Below are positions 45,768 through 57,700 of a stretch of 64,000 bases of DNA, piece after piece. The first letter of the stretch is position 1, and the number at the start of each line of letters is the position of its first letter. The notes beneath the pieces were generated by a model, which searched no databases, was not told the origin of the DNA, and worked only from the letters and a program-made list of their open reading frames with translations. This DNA is from Bisporella sp. PMI_857. Its lineage: Eukaryota > Ascomycota > Leotiomycetes > Helotiales > Helotiaceae. The translations under genes and the position numbers were made by a program. The DNA lies in NCBI GenBank assembly GCA_021307315.1, contig JAJSPD010000039.1, forward strand, positions 186,001 through 250,000, in the 5' to 3' direction.

Positions 45768-46219
45768 CCTGGCCTCAAGCTCTTTGTTTGAGAGGAAGGT
45801 ATGCTTCCCTTTGGTGTCGTAATCACCGCTCTACCGAATATATGCAAGTTCTGTCTCGATAAATAGACAATATTGGACTCTGATATATACGAGTTGGGCA
45901 ACGAATGCGTGAACACCTGCCGGACGCGAGATAAGGAAAGAGGCTGAGGGGACCTATGTGGAAATCGCCACCCATCTTAAAGCTAAGCCCTGAAGTCGCA
46001 GGTAGTGTCGATGTCTGAGCGCCGGCCTGTTGCTCTTTCCCGTTTAATATATGATATCAAATCAGAAAAGAATTTCTCTTCCAGCGTGGAACACAATCTG
46101 ATATCGGAGTCATTGTTTCCATTCTCTATTCTATATTCTATGAGGTGTATTATGAAATTAAGACATTACTCGTACAGCCATTAATCATTCCTTCTACTAT
46201 CATTACTCCTGACCGCCGC
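45768..46219. other. Intergenic, no gene seen
   Basis: 5' flank of the RNase III-fold gene and 3' flank of the metalloprotease gene. Confidence 0.5.
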
Positions 46220-47259
46220 TCAAGCGCGGTATTCATTATACATGCTCAGCATTCTGGTGTTCTGATTTGGTGTGAACTCCTCGTAACAAGAGCTATAATT
46301 CATTAGCACACTTCTTATTTCTTTCGGTATAGCAAAGCTTACTCATAAGAATAATCCATATAGTTGTGGATTGGGTCCAGCCCCTCCAATTCCGTGCAGC
46401 TATCCCGGCCAACGGGGCATCCTTGACTCGCTGAGAATTGCTGAGGCGTATCAGCGATTTCATCACCGCTACCTTCACAGCTATCAGATCCAAAGGTGTG
46501 CAACAGTCCGAACCAATGGCCGACTTCGTGGGTCACGGTCTTGCCCTCGTTGTAGTTGGTGGCGGATCCGCCTGGAACAGTGGTGTAGAGAATAGAGCAG
46601 CCATCAATGTAGAATTCATCAGATTCTTCTTCGACTGTGGTTGGGAAGTAGCAATACTATTGTGTCTCATGTTAGCGGATCGTGGCTAAGAAACTGATGG
46701 CAGGTGGAACTGCATACCCCGAAAGCATCATCAAGGTTGTATAGGAAGTAGATGTTCAGGGATTTATAGTCACCCTTACGAAGCGCTTTCTTCATGGCAA
46801 GTTCATTGCCATCAGATGCCCATCTTCTGTTGATGGTATAATCTGTCGATACAAGATTGAACTCGAACCCATATGGTGCTATCGGCTCGTGTCAACGAAC
46901 GTTTCTTGGCATTCGAAGATGGATGATTACGTACCAAAATTATCATTCAGAACAGCCAATTGACTTTCCAATTGCTCGGGAGGAACATATCCTCCAGAAA
47001 GAGATTTTGAACGCGCGACGACATGGAAGTATGTGTCGATGGTGATGGTCGAGGCATTCGAGTAAGCCTTTCCAAGTGTATGGAAGGGGGACTTAGCTTC
47101 CTTTGCAGCCAGATTTCTTGAAGCAGTAATGAATTGCTCCGTTGGCTGAACGCCACAACCAAACTTGCCGCCTGTTGCGCGATCTGCTGTTGAAGGATGG
47201 GCAAAGGCTGAGGGTAGGCACAACGCCAGTCCAGAAGCGAGGGTGGTGAGACGAACCAT
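46220..47259 (-). CDS. Secreted M43-family zinc metalloprotease (MEP1-like)
   Basis: Four exons (46935-47259, 46718-46878, 46343-46656, 46220-46292) join in frame to 290 aa. The signal peptide is [21 protein letters not shown] propeptide-like stretch is followed by the catalytic domain: [38 protein letters not shown], the zinc site [14 protein letters not shown] (H-E-x2-H-x2-G-x2-H), paired Cys ([23 protein letters not shown]) and the Met-turn [16 protein letters not shown]. This is the cytophagalysin/pappalysin-like family, which fungi secrete to digest proteins. Length and motifs are complete, and it appears functional. The acceptor of intron 1 is taken at CCGATAG (46879); the nearer CACGAG is not an AG that keeps frame. 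Confidence 0.93.
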
Positions 47260-48500
47260 GATTATCTAGTAATAAAATGGATTATACGAATTAATTTAAG
47301 ATCAAAAGAAAGAATTAGTGTGAGCTGTATTAGATCTTGGTCTGGTGTAGACTGATGATTTGAAAAGAATGTGCGCAGAAGCTAGATATAAATACTTTGA
47401 CAATGTTGGAACTGTCTGCCAGGCTATTGACAATATTGACGTTACTCGAATCACATCGTGAGATCGGTCCGCGCCGAGAGAGACCAACTCGACCCCAGAT
47501 TTTCACGCAAAGTTGTCCTAGAACAGTATAGTGCCACTGATCCAACATGTGTAACTAGTTGGAATCATCATGCTTGCCGCTTCCTTCGCGGAATCCTGAG
47601 TGACTCCTTTACGGCGTTGACCTTTCAAAGCGACAAGTCAAGTGACTTTCAACTGTACGTGTTGGACTGATCTGCAAGCTTACAGAGTATGATAAGCCAC
47701 CATTGGTTCTACAAACAGCTGGAGCAGTCCTAACGATAAGAGTTGGGGTTTCTCTGTACCTAATGTATGTGCTAGAGAGCAGTTCTCCATGCTTGCTTGT
47801 GGGCACTACATCTCTTGGCGGATCATGTTCCTGGCTCCAAATTGGCGATGGGCTGATTATCAACCCCCAAATCCAAGAGGTCATAGGCCCACCCGCTGCG
47901 CGACTTGCAGTGATGTGCCGGAAGGCTGGCCGCCATCGGTTGCCTGCCGCATGCATCTCAGGGGTCATAAATGCCATTCGGCATGGCCGTCGTTGTGGTG
48001 AGCGAACAGACACAACATTGGGGGCGGAGGAGCAGGCTTAGAAAGGCCGCGGTATGCAGTGACCCAAAGCCCCCAAGCGTTGTTTCTTTGTTGCAAATAA
48101 TAGAGGAGCTAGTAATATGATAATAGAGTAAATCTGAAAACTATTAGATAGAAGATTTTTGAAGCATCTGGAGGTTGAATTGAGCTGAAATAAATTGAAG
48201 ATGTCTGGCTGAGGCTCTGGTGTTCGTGGTGATGTTCGGGCGGCTCAGTCTAGCCTATCACAGCCTGTGGTAGCCGAGAAATGAGTAGCCGATATTGTCA
48301 CCAAACGCCAATACTTAAATCTTTTTCGTAAACAATACAATATCTTGACATTGAGCATTTTTGCATAAGCCAAGAAATCAATTTAAGTTCATAAAAAAGT
48401 AAGTCTCTGTAGTTGCCTAATATTCTGTGAAAATCGTGTCAAAAATCGGGCATCTAGCCCATTTCTCAGCTGGAGATAACCCCTACCCCCTAAAGCTCGC
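47260..48500. other. Intergenic, no gene seen
   Basis: 1.2 kb holding the metalloprotease promoter. Frames of 112-134 residues at about 47609-48041 lie on both strands but look non-coding. From about 48080 the sequence becomes AT-richer toward the decay zone. Confidence 0.45.
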
Positions 48501-50267
48501 TCAGTAATAGTAGGCAACGTTAAGTCTACTTTCTGTTCCATTCAAGTCACACTTCACAAGCAAGAAGCCCCTACCCAAAACTATGCGAATAGGGAGGTCT
48601 ATTGGTCTATTTTTTGGGGAGCGCTGCTCTTTCAACTTTCCTCCGTTGAAATTTTTTGGCAAATACATTGCTACTGAATCCCGTTTTCGGCTTGCCTTGT
48701 CCACTTCCACAAGGACTGAAGAAGGAGGTGCAAAATTAGAGGGAACTTTTGTTGATGCGCAGCCTGGAGCAGATGAATCCTGGCTTACCACAACCTCAGC
48801 CGTAGGGCAGTTGTGTACGGCCATATATTTCTTAGACGGCGGGTCATTGCTTAGCAAGAATGTCTCAAGACCCTTGAGATATTGACTTCCTTCGGTTTCC
48901 CCTGATATCACCAGGTCTGCTGTTGCCGAAATGATAGAACTAGAGCTTGGCGTACAAATGTGCGAGTCGGGTGGATGCGTCCCTCCTTGTGATGTTGAGC
49001 TGTTCCCGGCTAGTGGTTCTGAAAGAGCTCTCGAACCGTCATCAGTATCAATATCAAGCTCTGAGTCTGAGTCCACCACTTCGGTGGATTTCCACGGCTT
49101 GGCCAGGGCCATGGCCACCTCATACTGCGTCCAACTATCACCGCGCCTTTCCTTTCTGTGAATGGTTTGGGGTGTCTCTTTATTCCCAATGAAATTTTTG
49201 GAAGCAAGACTTGAACACGATCGCAACATGCGGAATTGTACTTGCAATGGCAATTTTCGTGTAGATTCTGTGGCTTGTGCCAGAAGACTCCATCGGTGAG
49301 CTCCATAGGGTTTGCGTCGCAGTCGCCTTGCCTCCGGCAGATTTCTTCGAGCGTCGAGGTGCATGCTACTAGGTAGTCTCTTCCTTTCGGGACGCTCCAC
49401 CATCTCTTGCAAAGTTGACTTGTGTCGTTGTGTGGTTTTATAAGCTCTCCATAGCCTCTCCCGAGAAGAGTGAGTCCTCTAATACTCCTAGTGAAATCAA
49501 CCCACTCCCAGCGATCTCCCGTATCATAGAGATTTACCTTCATGTTAGGAGCTGCATGAATAACGACTTCGTATAACCCTTCTCTTCGAATATATACTGG
49601 GGTATCTTGCTTACCCTTTATGAATGATGTGCCACCAACTACATATTTACCAGCTGAGATTGTTGCTCGATCGCAGCTGATACCAGGACATGCAAATTTT
49701 GAACCAGGCCAATCAATATCCATATAACTACTATTCTTAGTTCCTGAATCTGTATCAGCTTTATTGAGACTCGTAAGGTATTCGAATATGTAGTGACTAA
49801 TTGCTCACCTGCATGGATCTCGGCAAAAGATGTCCACTCAACAAAATTTCTGCCGTGACTTAAGGAATTTACATCTAGATATAGTGCTTTGACCCGATAG
49901 GAGAAACTATCTACGACAAAGTAGGGAAGTCTTTCGCCATTGCTATTGAAGATAAAGTGCCACTGTACAGAATTTTTGATTCTTTGAGAAGGGTAGAACA
50001 TTGTGGAGAAACCCTTCATAAGGAGGCAGCCACTAAAATTAGTGATTCGTGGTGCTTCACCCAGACCAGCCATCATATTCAGTGAAACCTCGAGCCCTTT
50101 CTCATCATTAAATCTGGCCCGTATGGGATATCCTTTTACAATGACTGGATTTCTGAAAAGAGCTCGCCAACATGCGCCGTTGTCTAGTTGACTCTAAAGG
50201 TTTGGTATAATCTCCTGCTGGCAGGAAATACTGAATGAAGATATAAAACGCTCCGGCCGCCGTGCAC

Positions 50268-50287
50268 CCCTAGCAATCCCTAGCAAT
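50268..50287. repeat. 10-bp tandem duplication CCCTAGCAAT x2
   Basis: Two perfect adjacent copies (50268-50277 and 50278-50287). Read on the minus strand, one copy keeps the frame after MTYCIPQIAR, while two copies shift it into an amber codon. The duplication is therefore a lesion of the surrounding pseudogene. Confidence 0.8.
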
Positions 50288-51103
50288 CTGCGGTATACAA
50301 TACGTCATTTTATCTTTTGAGCAAGAAGATCGTAAGGCGGCGCAAAGCCAGGCCAACTGCTCTCCAATTTCCACTATTGCTGGTTCTGCGCCTTTCACTA
50401 TAGCCGAGACAGCCGTTTCTTGGAAACAGACAGAAATGTCGGTGTTTTCTGTTGATATCCCTATGAATTGTTACTTCTCATATACTGAGTTGAGGATAAA
50501 AGCGCGAGTGAATAATGAGAAATGGAAAGTCAAAATGGCACCATGAGCGCGTGAAACCTTGATATAGACGATGCTAGAAAGTGACTTGAGGCTACTTCTA
50601 AACAGGATTTTGGACGATTAAATCTCTTATCAAATGGATTACCAAGGGAGATCTTGCTCTACAGAAACATTCAGAGAATAGAACTGCCCCTACATTTGTG
50701 ATTCTTGACATAGTCCACGCTACAATGCTTCGAGGGTTCGAATTCCGGTGATTGGCCAAGCTTGCCGCATGTATTCCCCGCAAGTGAGTGCTTGAGCATC
50801 AACTCCTGAACCAGTAATCGTGATTATCGAACAGAGTTGGAGGTTTTGCACATCTGAATACTGCTCCTTAATGAATGATGAAAGAGGCTAGTCCATGTCG
50901 AAGAAGCACTTTCTAACAGTAGTGTGGTACCCGCGACAATTTCTGGTCGAATCTAAAGAAGTTGATATGAGATTACCAACGTCTTCACTTAAAGTGCTTT
51001 TCGATTCTGTAAGCGTAGTAAAGGCTTCAATCTTCCCTAGGAGCCACTCATAAGCGGGGCTCTCAGTGATATATTGCCAAGCCAGCGGGAAATTTCCAAC
51101 CAC

Positions 51104-51565
51104 ATACAGTACCAGCCCATAAGTTCCCGCCCTTCCGCGATCTTACACCAAAAGTTACAGTTTACAGCTTTATAATACCCAGCGAAATAGTAATTTTACA
51201 GCACAACTTCATATACAAAAAAAGTCCTATAATCGCTTAAAAACCCCTTCACATCCTGCCTCTCTACCCAACCGTTATTGTACTAATAATACAAAGCTTT
51301 AAAGTTTAAAGATCGTAAAATTTCGTTAAATTACACCAAAATTCGCTTGAAATTCAACTTTTTCAACTTTAACGTTTGACAACTTTTTTAATTAAATAAA
51401 AATTAAAAAGGTAGCTTAATAAAGTCTAGTTATATTATTAAAAATATTTTAAACCGCGAGTTTCAATAGTAGTTGTAGTATAAAGTTATTTTAAACAAAG
51501 CAGTTAAAAGAGTGACTTTTGGTGTAAAATCGCAAAAAGACGAGAACTTTTGGGGGGTGACTGTA
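51104..51565. mobile_element. Tc1/mariner-type MITE, 462 bp with TA flanks
   Basis: Terminal inverted repeats of about 55 bp: the left end 51106 onward (CAGTACCAGCCCATAAGTTC) and the reverse complement of the right end before 51563 (CAGTCACCCCCCAAAAGTTC) align through a shared ACACCAAAAGT near their inner edge, with most differences being C/T. The element is flanked by TA on each side (51104-51105, 51564-51565), the Tc1/mariner target duplication. The interior, about 51165-51500, is very AT-rich and encodes nothing, so the element is non-autonomous. It lies inside the pseudogene: removing it with one TA joins DEDQLY directly to VVGNFPLAW in the same frame. Confidence 0.85.
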
Positions 51566-52920
51566 TAGCTGATCCTCATCTGCGATATCATCATTGAGAT
51601 TCTGATCCTGAGGCTGCTCAAGTTCTGTTGCGTTACGGTTCCATAACTTCATCTTCTCTTCAATACCCAACCCTGGCTCATTTGACCACATATCATCATT
51701 ATTCTCCTCGATATCATCAAGTATTTCTTCTGCTCCAATTCGTGGCTTTTTAATAGAGTCTTGAAATAGAGCAGCAATCCGTCTAGTGTTTAAAAGAGTG
51801 GAATAGACGGAACTGGAGTGCAATACGTACCGACGATAGTGGCAAACAAACACCGAAGCCTGCTTTTGTTGGCCTGGTATGACAGTTGACTGTATTTTAA
51901 GTGAGAAATCTTTGAGAATATTGACCACCATTGGTTTGAGACTGCCATAAAATGTCTTGTTCACTTATAGCCCTGTGAAGATTCGGGGTCATATATGTGA
52001 CAAGTGCTGAGATAAGCGTTTCCTTCACATCGTACTCAAGATCAAGCTCTTCATTATCCGAATATACGGTTCTAGTATCATCTATGCTATTCTCTGTTTG
52101 GTTGAAGCTCGACTCTTGATGGCGTTGTACAGAAGCATATCCAGAATCGCTTCTGGGATCCCATAATTCATTCGCGACACTCCCTGAACGGAGGCGGTAT
52201 TGAGGTTTGAGAAACCCGATGCTTCTGTTGCTTTTTTATCTTGAAATTGTGATCCTTTGGACTCTTTCCAATTTCTGAAACGAAAGGATGGGATATGTTC
52301 TCCTCTGGTTCCCAGGTGGGCTTGTGGTCGTGGGAGCTTTCCCGAGCTATAAGATAATACTGCGCCTCATGCTCAGTTTTCTCTTCAAGAATCTGTATTG
52401 ATGAAATTAAATTCAACTTGGTCGAATCTACGCTTTTTTTCGCTGAAAAATATTGTCCCAGGAGCTGTTCCTTGAGGATCAGCTCATGTCCAAATATAAC
52501 AAATTTCTGTTATGAATGCCAACATCTATAACATGAATGGTTGATGTTCGCTTTTGTCGTCGCCGATATCCCAAGTTATATTGACATATCCATCAGAACT
52601 AAATGGCTGGCTAGAGGTATGCCAAATTACTTGTTCTCTTCTCACAGGCTGAATCTTTAGCAGTTGAAGAACTTCACTTGAAATATAATTTCCTGGAGCA
52701 CCAATATCAAGAGCAGCGAAGAATCGGATTGGCTCGTTGTGGTTAGAAGGGTATATTAGGATATCTTGCTGAAAGGACGTCTAGCTTGGCTAATTTCGTC
52801 ATCGAAATATTTTACTGTTAGGAATAAATCTGTATAATTAGAAGCGCCAGGGATTGAAAGGTTCCAATCTCGGGGTGGGTTTGGCATTGCGGACTCCCTG
52901 TTTATCTTAGGGCATGCCAT

Positions 52921-54187
52921 CAAAATTTTCAGGGTGTATCTTGTACTTACGGTAGAATAAATCCTGATTTGGCTTTTATTCTGTTAGCGATTCCACCAGG
53001 ATATGTTTGACTATAACCATAATGTCCCTGATACATAGCCGTGATATCGTCCCGAAAGAAGTCTTATAGTACAGCCCTAGCCCTACCATGGATTTCCTCC
53101 CTCCATTTCGGATAGTTTCCATCCCTAATATCCCATTTTATCCTTAGTTCCTGTTCGTGTCGTTCAGTCAAAATTCCCTCAATATGAGTCTTCAGTCCTG
53201 TTGGCTATGCTCTCATTGTAGGATACAACACCTACAAGCGTTTTGCTTTCACATCTCAAGGCAGGAATTTTACTTTCCCAATCATCACTACTTAATTTGG
53301 CTCGATTCTGCCGTCCTCCTGTAGCACGGAACATGTCCTAATCTGGTATACTAACGTTACTGTGGACCCGGCGTGCTTTTGATGACCAGATGCACTATGA
53401 TTACCAACTTATGATGAACGATGATAGAAGAATTAAGATTGCCATGCCCACCAAAGAAAGAATCTTAGGAACATCGAAAACAGAGACTTTGCTTTCAGTC
53501 ATAAAAGTTGTTGGGCACGTATCATGAATAATCAAGTTTCACATAGTGAGTAGTACGATCTTGATATAATGTCCAAATAAGGTTGCGATATATGCAATGT
53601 TCAGTGTGGCGGAGTCCTAAAATCGCCCTGCGCACTGCAGCCTCACCCCATGGGTATTGTTCTTTTCAGCGAGTAGAAATTGGCGGGTGGCTAAGAACGA
53701 GCCTCGCTTGCAGCCCCATAATCCAGAATTGTGGTCCTGGCGCGACACTCAGCTTCGTGAGGGTTGGACTTAATATTTTAGGAGCTCTATTTATCACAAG
53801 AATCTAATAGTTGAAAACGCTTCTCACAGACAGATTACCGAGACTAATACCACGTGATATCTAGGGGCTCGCTTGCAACTGGACTAGCTTCCTTGGAAGA
53901 ACATCGTATAAATGAGTTATTCATTAGTGAGACTCCCTTGAATCCTGGAGGCTATCTTTAATTCCTCCACAAGAGCCTGTCTTCTGGGGGGGAGGGATGT
54001 TCGCTGATTTGATTGAAGTGTCAGCTCTTTTCGGAATCAGTAGTAGCGGTCAACGCAGTGAAGGAACTAGTATTATCACGATATATTGACCCCAAAAATC
54101 GAATACTATACCCCACGCAATATGAGATTTCAAATAGCCATACGTATCACGGCAAAATCTGCAATCTTATATTATATCATACTATAC
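52921..54187. other. Intergenic in decay zone
   Basis: No gene is supported. A plus-strand frame at 53583-53807 has no recognisable content. The part nearest 52921 may hold upstream remains of the broken multidomain gene. Confidence 0.4.
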
Positions 54188-57100
54188 TATGGTATACTAT
54201 GATATTGACCCTAAATGAAGCTATTCCCAATTAGTAATACGTAATAAACTATCTCGAGAACTCACCTAGATTTGCTCTACTACTACTCCTTGATTCTCCG
54301 TGAGCTCTTCGTAAATAACGCTATCACCACTCATCCACTGTTTGAGCTGTTCTAAAGAAGCTACAGTTCTTATATTGAGGCGATTACGTCGATCCGTAAT
54401 AGTTAATTTTGCGCTGGAGAACGCTTTTTCAGCGTTAGTCGACATTGCAGGTATTCCTAGAATATCAAGAGCTATTTGTAATAGATTTGGCCATTGAGTT
54501 CGGTGAGCTAACTACCAAGATCGAAGGTCAAAGCTATTTCCATAAGCTACTTGGTGGATAAAAAGAGAAAGGTAATTTTGTAGCTCGTCATTTTAAGCTC
54601 GATATCCTGATCGACGACGCTTTTGTAAATGAGCTACAAACGCGTTTTGAGAAAGTTTTTCGACGTCAAGTAAGCTAGAGGTTGTAGACCTAGCGCAAAG
54701 AGCTATTGATTATTGATTAATAGCAATTTTATGTCGGAATTGTTAAATACTTACTTTTATCCTTGTATTCCACTTTCCAATATTTCTTTATTCTGTTTTT
54801 TATAGAAACTAACTATTCCGGCTGGTAAGCTTAAGCTTTTTCAAAATAAGCCTACTTTTAAGTAAAATCTAATACAACACCAAAAGCGTAAACTGGAGAT
54901 TTATCCGTAAAAGTGTAATACTTATTAAACTTCTTTCAGCCAAAGTTAATCGATACGGAAAGAAAAGCGTTATTTTTATAGCGCTTTTTGCTTTTCTCAA
55001 AACACTTTATCACGAACTCTAAATTCAGTAACTATTTCTCGATAGTACTTTTATGTAATTCCGTAAATAAAGTAGCGTTTTCGAAAGGCTGAAAAAACTC
55101 TATAATACGCTCTAATTCAGCGTAATTATCGCTAGTGATTCGGTTAGAAAGAAAAATTGCGCCAGAGTGCTTTTTGTAGAACTTAAGCAAAGCGTCACGA
55201 ATACAAAGCGATAAAATCGATTTGATCGTTCTTAAAAAAAAGTGCTACTTAAACAAAAATAAAGCTAGTTAATAAAGTTCGTAGCAATAGTACAAAAACA
55301 ACTGTAAAGCAAATACTTACTTTGTAACGTTATTACGGCAAATCACTTACTTTTTAGATATTGCTCTGAATTGCTAAAAGCGTTCAGGCGAACGAGATAT
55401 TAAATTAGCGTTATTATGAGCCTTTCCAATAGGCCTATATTTTCTCCATTCCTGTAGTTTCTTTTCTTTGAGGATATCCCAACAAGCATTTTTTGCAAAA
55501 GCAAGTATCTTGTCGATAAAATCGCTAAAAGCGGTTTGAAAAAAAGCTTTACTGGCCAGATTAATAACGTGACTTTAGCAGCGAATTCGATGAGTATCAA
55601 AGTCTTAATTTTTGCTATATTTCTTTTGAATAACTGCAAAAGTTAGTAGAAAAACTTATGATTTTTGCAGAAAAAATGCAGCGTTATAAAACTTTTACTG
55701 TCGCTCATTTCGCGTATTATAGTATCTATCGAGGAAGCGTTGTTAGTAACTACAAAACCTAGTTTATAAAAGCTTTTAAATACACTTTATAACTCTAATT
55801 GATGAATAACGTGTTGAGCAAGATTTTGGCTTGTATAAGCATCAATTATCTTATCCAAACTTAAAAGAATACGGTCGTATTTGTTGTCAAAAATACCGTA
55901 GCAAATAATGACTAAAGTGAGTATGCCGTTAAGTAAAAACTACGCGTCAGCTGTAATATGAATCTTCGATTAACAACGAGCAATTCTTTTTAATTGAACC
56001 TCGCTTTTATTATCCACAGTACGATCAACTCATTTTTTTACAGTATAGCTAGCAGCCGGAAACCAAGCTGTAACGTCGTAGTTGAGATATTGTAAAATAG
56101 CCCGAAACTCGTTGTATTCGATTAATTTGAAAAGGATCGATACAGTAGCTACCTACTTAACAATTAATAACTTCAAAACACGAAGATTAATTGTGCTTTT
56201 ATTGGAAAAAGATTCGAAGTCTGCGACAATTCGACGACGTTTGTAGCTTTCTGTATTAAAGTAACTAATTAGCAAAGCATATACAAATAATTGTAGAAAA
56301 GTATAAAGAAGTGAGTAGTGTTGTTAGTGACTAAAACGGACTAGCGCGGTTTTAATAGCTAGAGCTTTACTTTACTACATCAATTAACAACAGCAACACT
56401 TTTAGAAATCAATCAATTACAACTACAATTAACGTTACTTGAATTAGCCACTTTTTTTATCGTATTTTTAATAGCTCCTCGAACCTTTTTCAGCTTTGTT
56501 TGGCGTTCAGAATCGCTGCGAACGTTGTGCGCGGTCAAAAAGTGTAATCGAATAATTTTGGTTCCGCTCGTTACTCTGTACGCTTTTTTGCAATACATAC
56601 ACAACCACACTTTATTACTTTTACTATCGCAGTGTACGAACTGTAAATTTGGGTTAATTTAGTGATTATACACATTAAAACTGCGGTTTTTGTTAATTTC
56701 ACACTTTTCGATAGTAAAAACTAACTAAAAGCTAAAAAAAGTTGTTATCGTAAATCCTTCTTTCTCCAGCTTACTATTAGTCGTTGAAAACGTCGCAAAA
56801 AAGCCAGAAGTAATGTTTTTAGTAAGTTTTTCATTAAAAGCAATTGATACGGAATTATTCTATAACTTTATATTTTCTTGAAAGTCTGTTGCTGACGTTT
56901 TTGCCTTTTCGATTCGATCAAGTCGAGTATAGTCGAAAAAGCAATTAAGTAATTCTGAGAACGACATAATAAAAGATTCGAATACAATAGAGTAATATTA
57001 ATAATACAAAAAGTGTAATACTGAGTTGAAAAATGGGAAAAGTCGAGGTTTTTATACACAATAGCCATTAGTACGCGATTCTCGAAATTACTAAAAACAC

Positions 57101-57700
57101 AGCCAATTTACAAAGCTATAAGAATCTTTTACTTCTCAAAACTCAAATCAATTTTGCCGCGCTTTTTTTCAAGGAATTATTATCGTCGCCAGAGTTTCCG
57201 ACTTTTTAATATCGTTTATTCGCACTAAAAACGGCAATAATTACAAGCTTGATGCTTACAGCAAAATGCGCTTCATTTCTACCTCGATTTTTCGACAGTA
57301 TTGTATTTCCAAATATAAAGTATTTTACACTTAAAATCGACTTGTTTCCGAACTTCTAAAACGCCGGAAAGTTCAGAACCTAGTAATATTATTAACTTTC
57401 ATTTCCGCAAAGTCGCTGGCGCGTTCAGGAACTATAGTAGTTCATTAACTTATTACTTAGAAAGCCTTTCCGCGAGCCGGCTACTTTGTATGACTTTTTT
57501 AATAGCATGGTTTTTGTTTCTAATTGTATTAGGAACCTTCGTAGTGGCGTTTAGAAAAGCAAAAGGGAATATTGGTGATAGTGTTGTAATGAAAAAAAAG
57601 GAGGTTGGTGATGACAGGGAGCAGAAAATCCTCGATAATTTAGGTACGTTTTGGCTGCAGAGCCGCATTTCAGTCTTGGCATGATATCATAGTATATTAC
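54188..57700 (-). mobile_element. RIP-eroded hAT DNA transposon
   Basis: A strongly AT-rich 3.5-kb block with minus-strand remains of a hAT transposase. The N-terminal region is about 57453-57668. A BED-type zinc finger lies at 56413-56610 (WLCMYCKKAY, then TSGTKIIRLHFLTAHNV). A middle piece at 55400-55639 matches the hAT region around 'INL..KAFF', with LLAILSTRYLLLQKMLVGIS. The C-terminal dimerisation domain at about 54270-54520 reads QWPNLLQIALDILGIPAMST, then NAEKAFSSAKLTITDRRNRL. Stops, mostly TAA/TAG, interrupt every frame, as expected from C-to-T conversion. The outer limits are set by similar inverted words ATACTATGATAT at about 54193 and 57687, which may be the terminal repeats; the exact ends and the 8-bp target duplication were not established. 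It is immobile. Confidence 0.75.

Larger units (their letters stand above)
48501..52920 (-). pseudogene. Large multidomain fungal gene, broken by point mutations, duplication and MITE
   Basis: Minus-strand pieces in order. From ATG about 52920 (MACPKINRESAMPN) comes a retropepsin-like part (AALDIGAPGNYISSEVLQLL, D-I-G where D-T/S-G is usual; about 52500-52770). Next is a chromodomain-like piece (AQYYLIARESSHDHKPTWEP, 52168-52416). Then come DDTRTVYSDNEELDLEYD (about 52060), KASVFVCHYRRY-type helices (51570-51964), a MITE, VGNFPLAWQYITESPAYEWL (51103 down), ITGSGVDAQALTCGEYMRQ (about 50780), IVEIGEQLAWLCAALRS (about 50360), NGACWRALFRNPVIVKGYPI (from 50193) and DRVQVLLPKISLGIKRHP (about 49200). 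Real introns (49744-49808) survive. Breaks are TAG at 50888-50890 and 50720-50722, frameshifts near 52750 and 52550, a 10-bp duplication at 50268, and a late shift near 49100, where one frame stops at 49010 and another stays open to 48501. The last segments match a family common in Leotiomycetes whose function is unknown to me. Confidence 0.7.

Noticed and set aside
47609..48041. 134-residue minus and 112-residue plus frames
   Set aside because: Both open by chance in a higher-GC patch; neither has protein-like composition or neighbours that extend it.
50725..50745. tRNA-like B-box word GGTTCGAATTCC
   Set aside because: No matching acceptor or anticodon arms nearby; it lies in the pseudogene reading ITGIRTLEAL on the minus strand.
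51491..51564. C-terminal SHPPKVLVFLRFYTK extension of a minus-strand frame
   Set aside because: This part is MITE terminal-repeat sequence read by chance in frame, not host protein.
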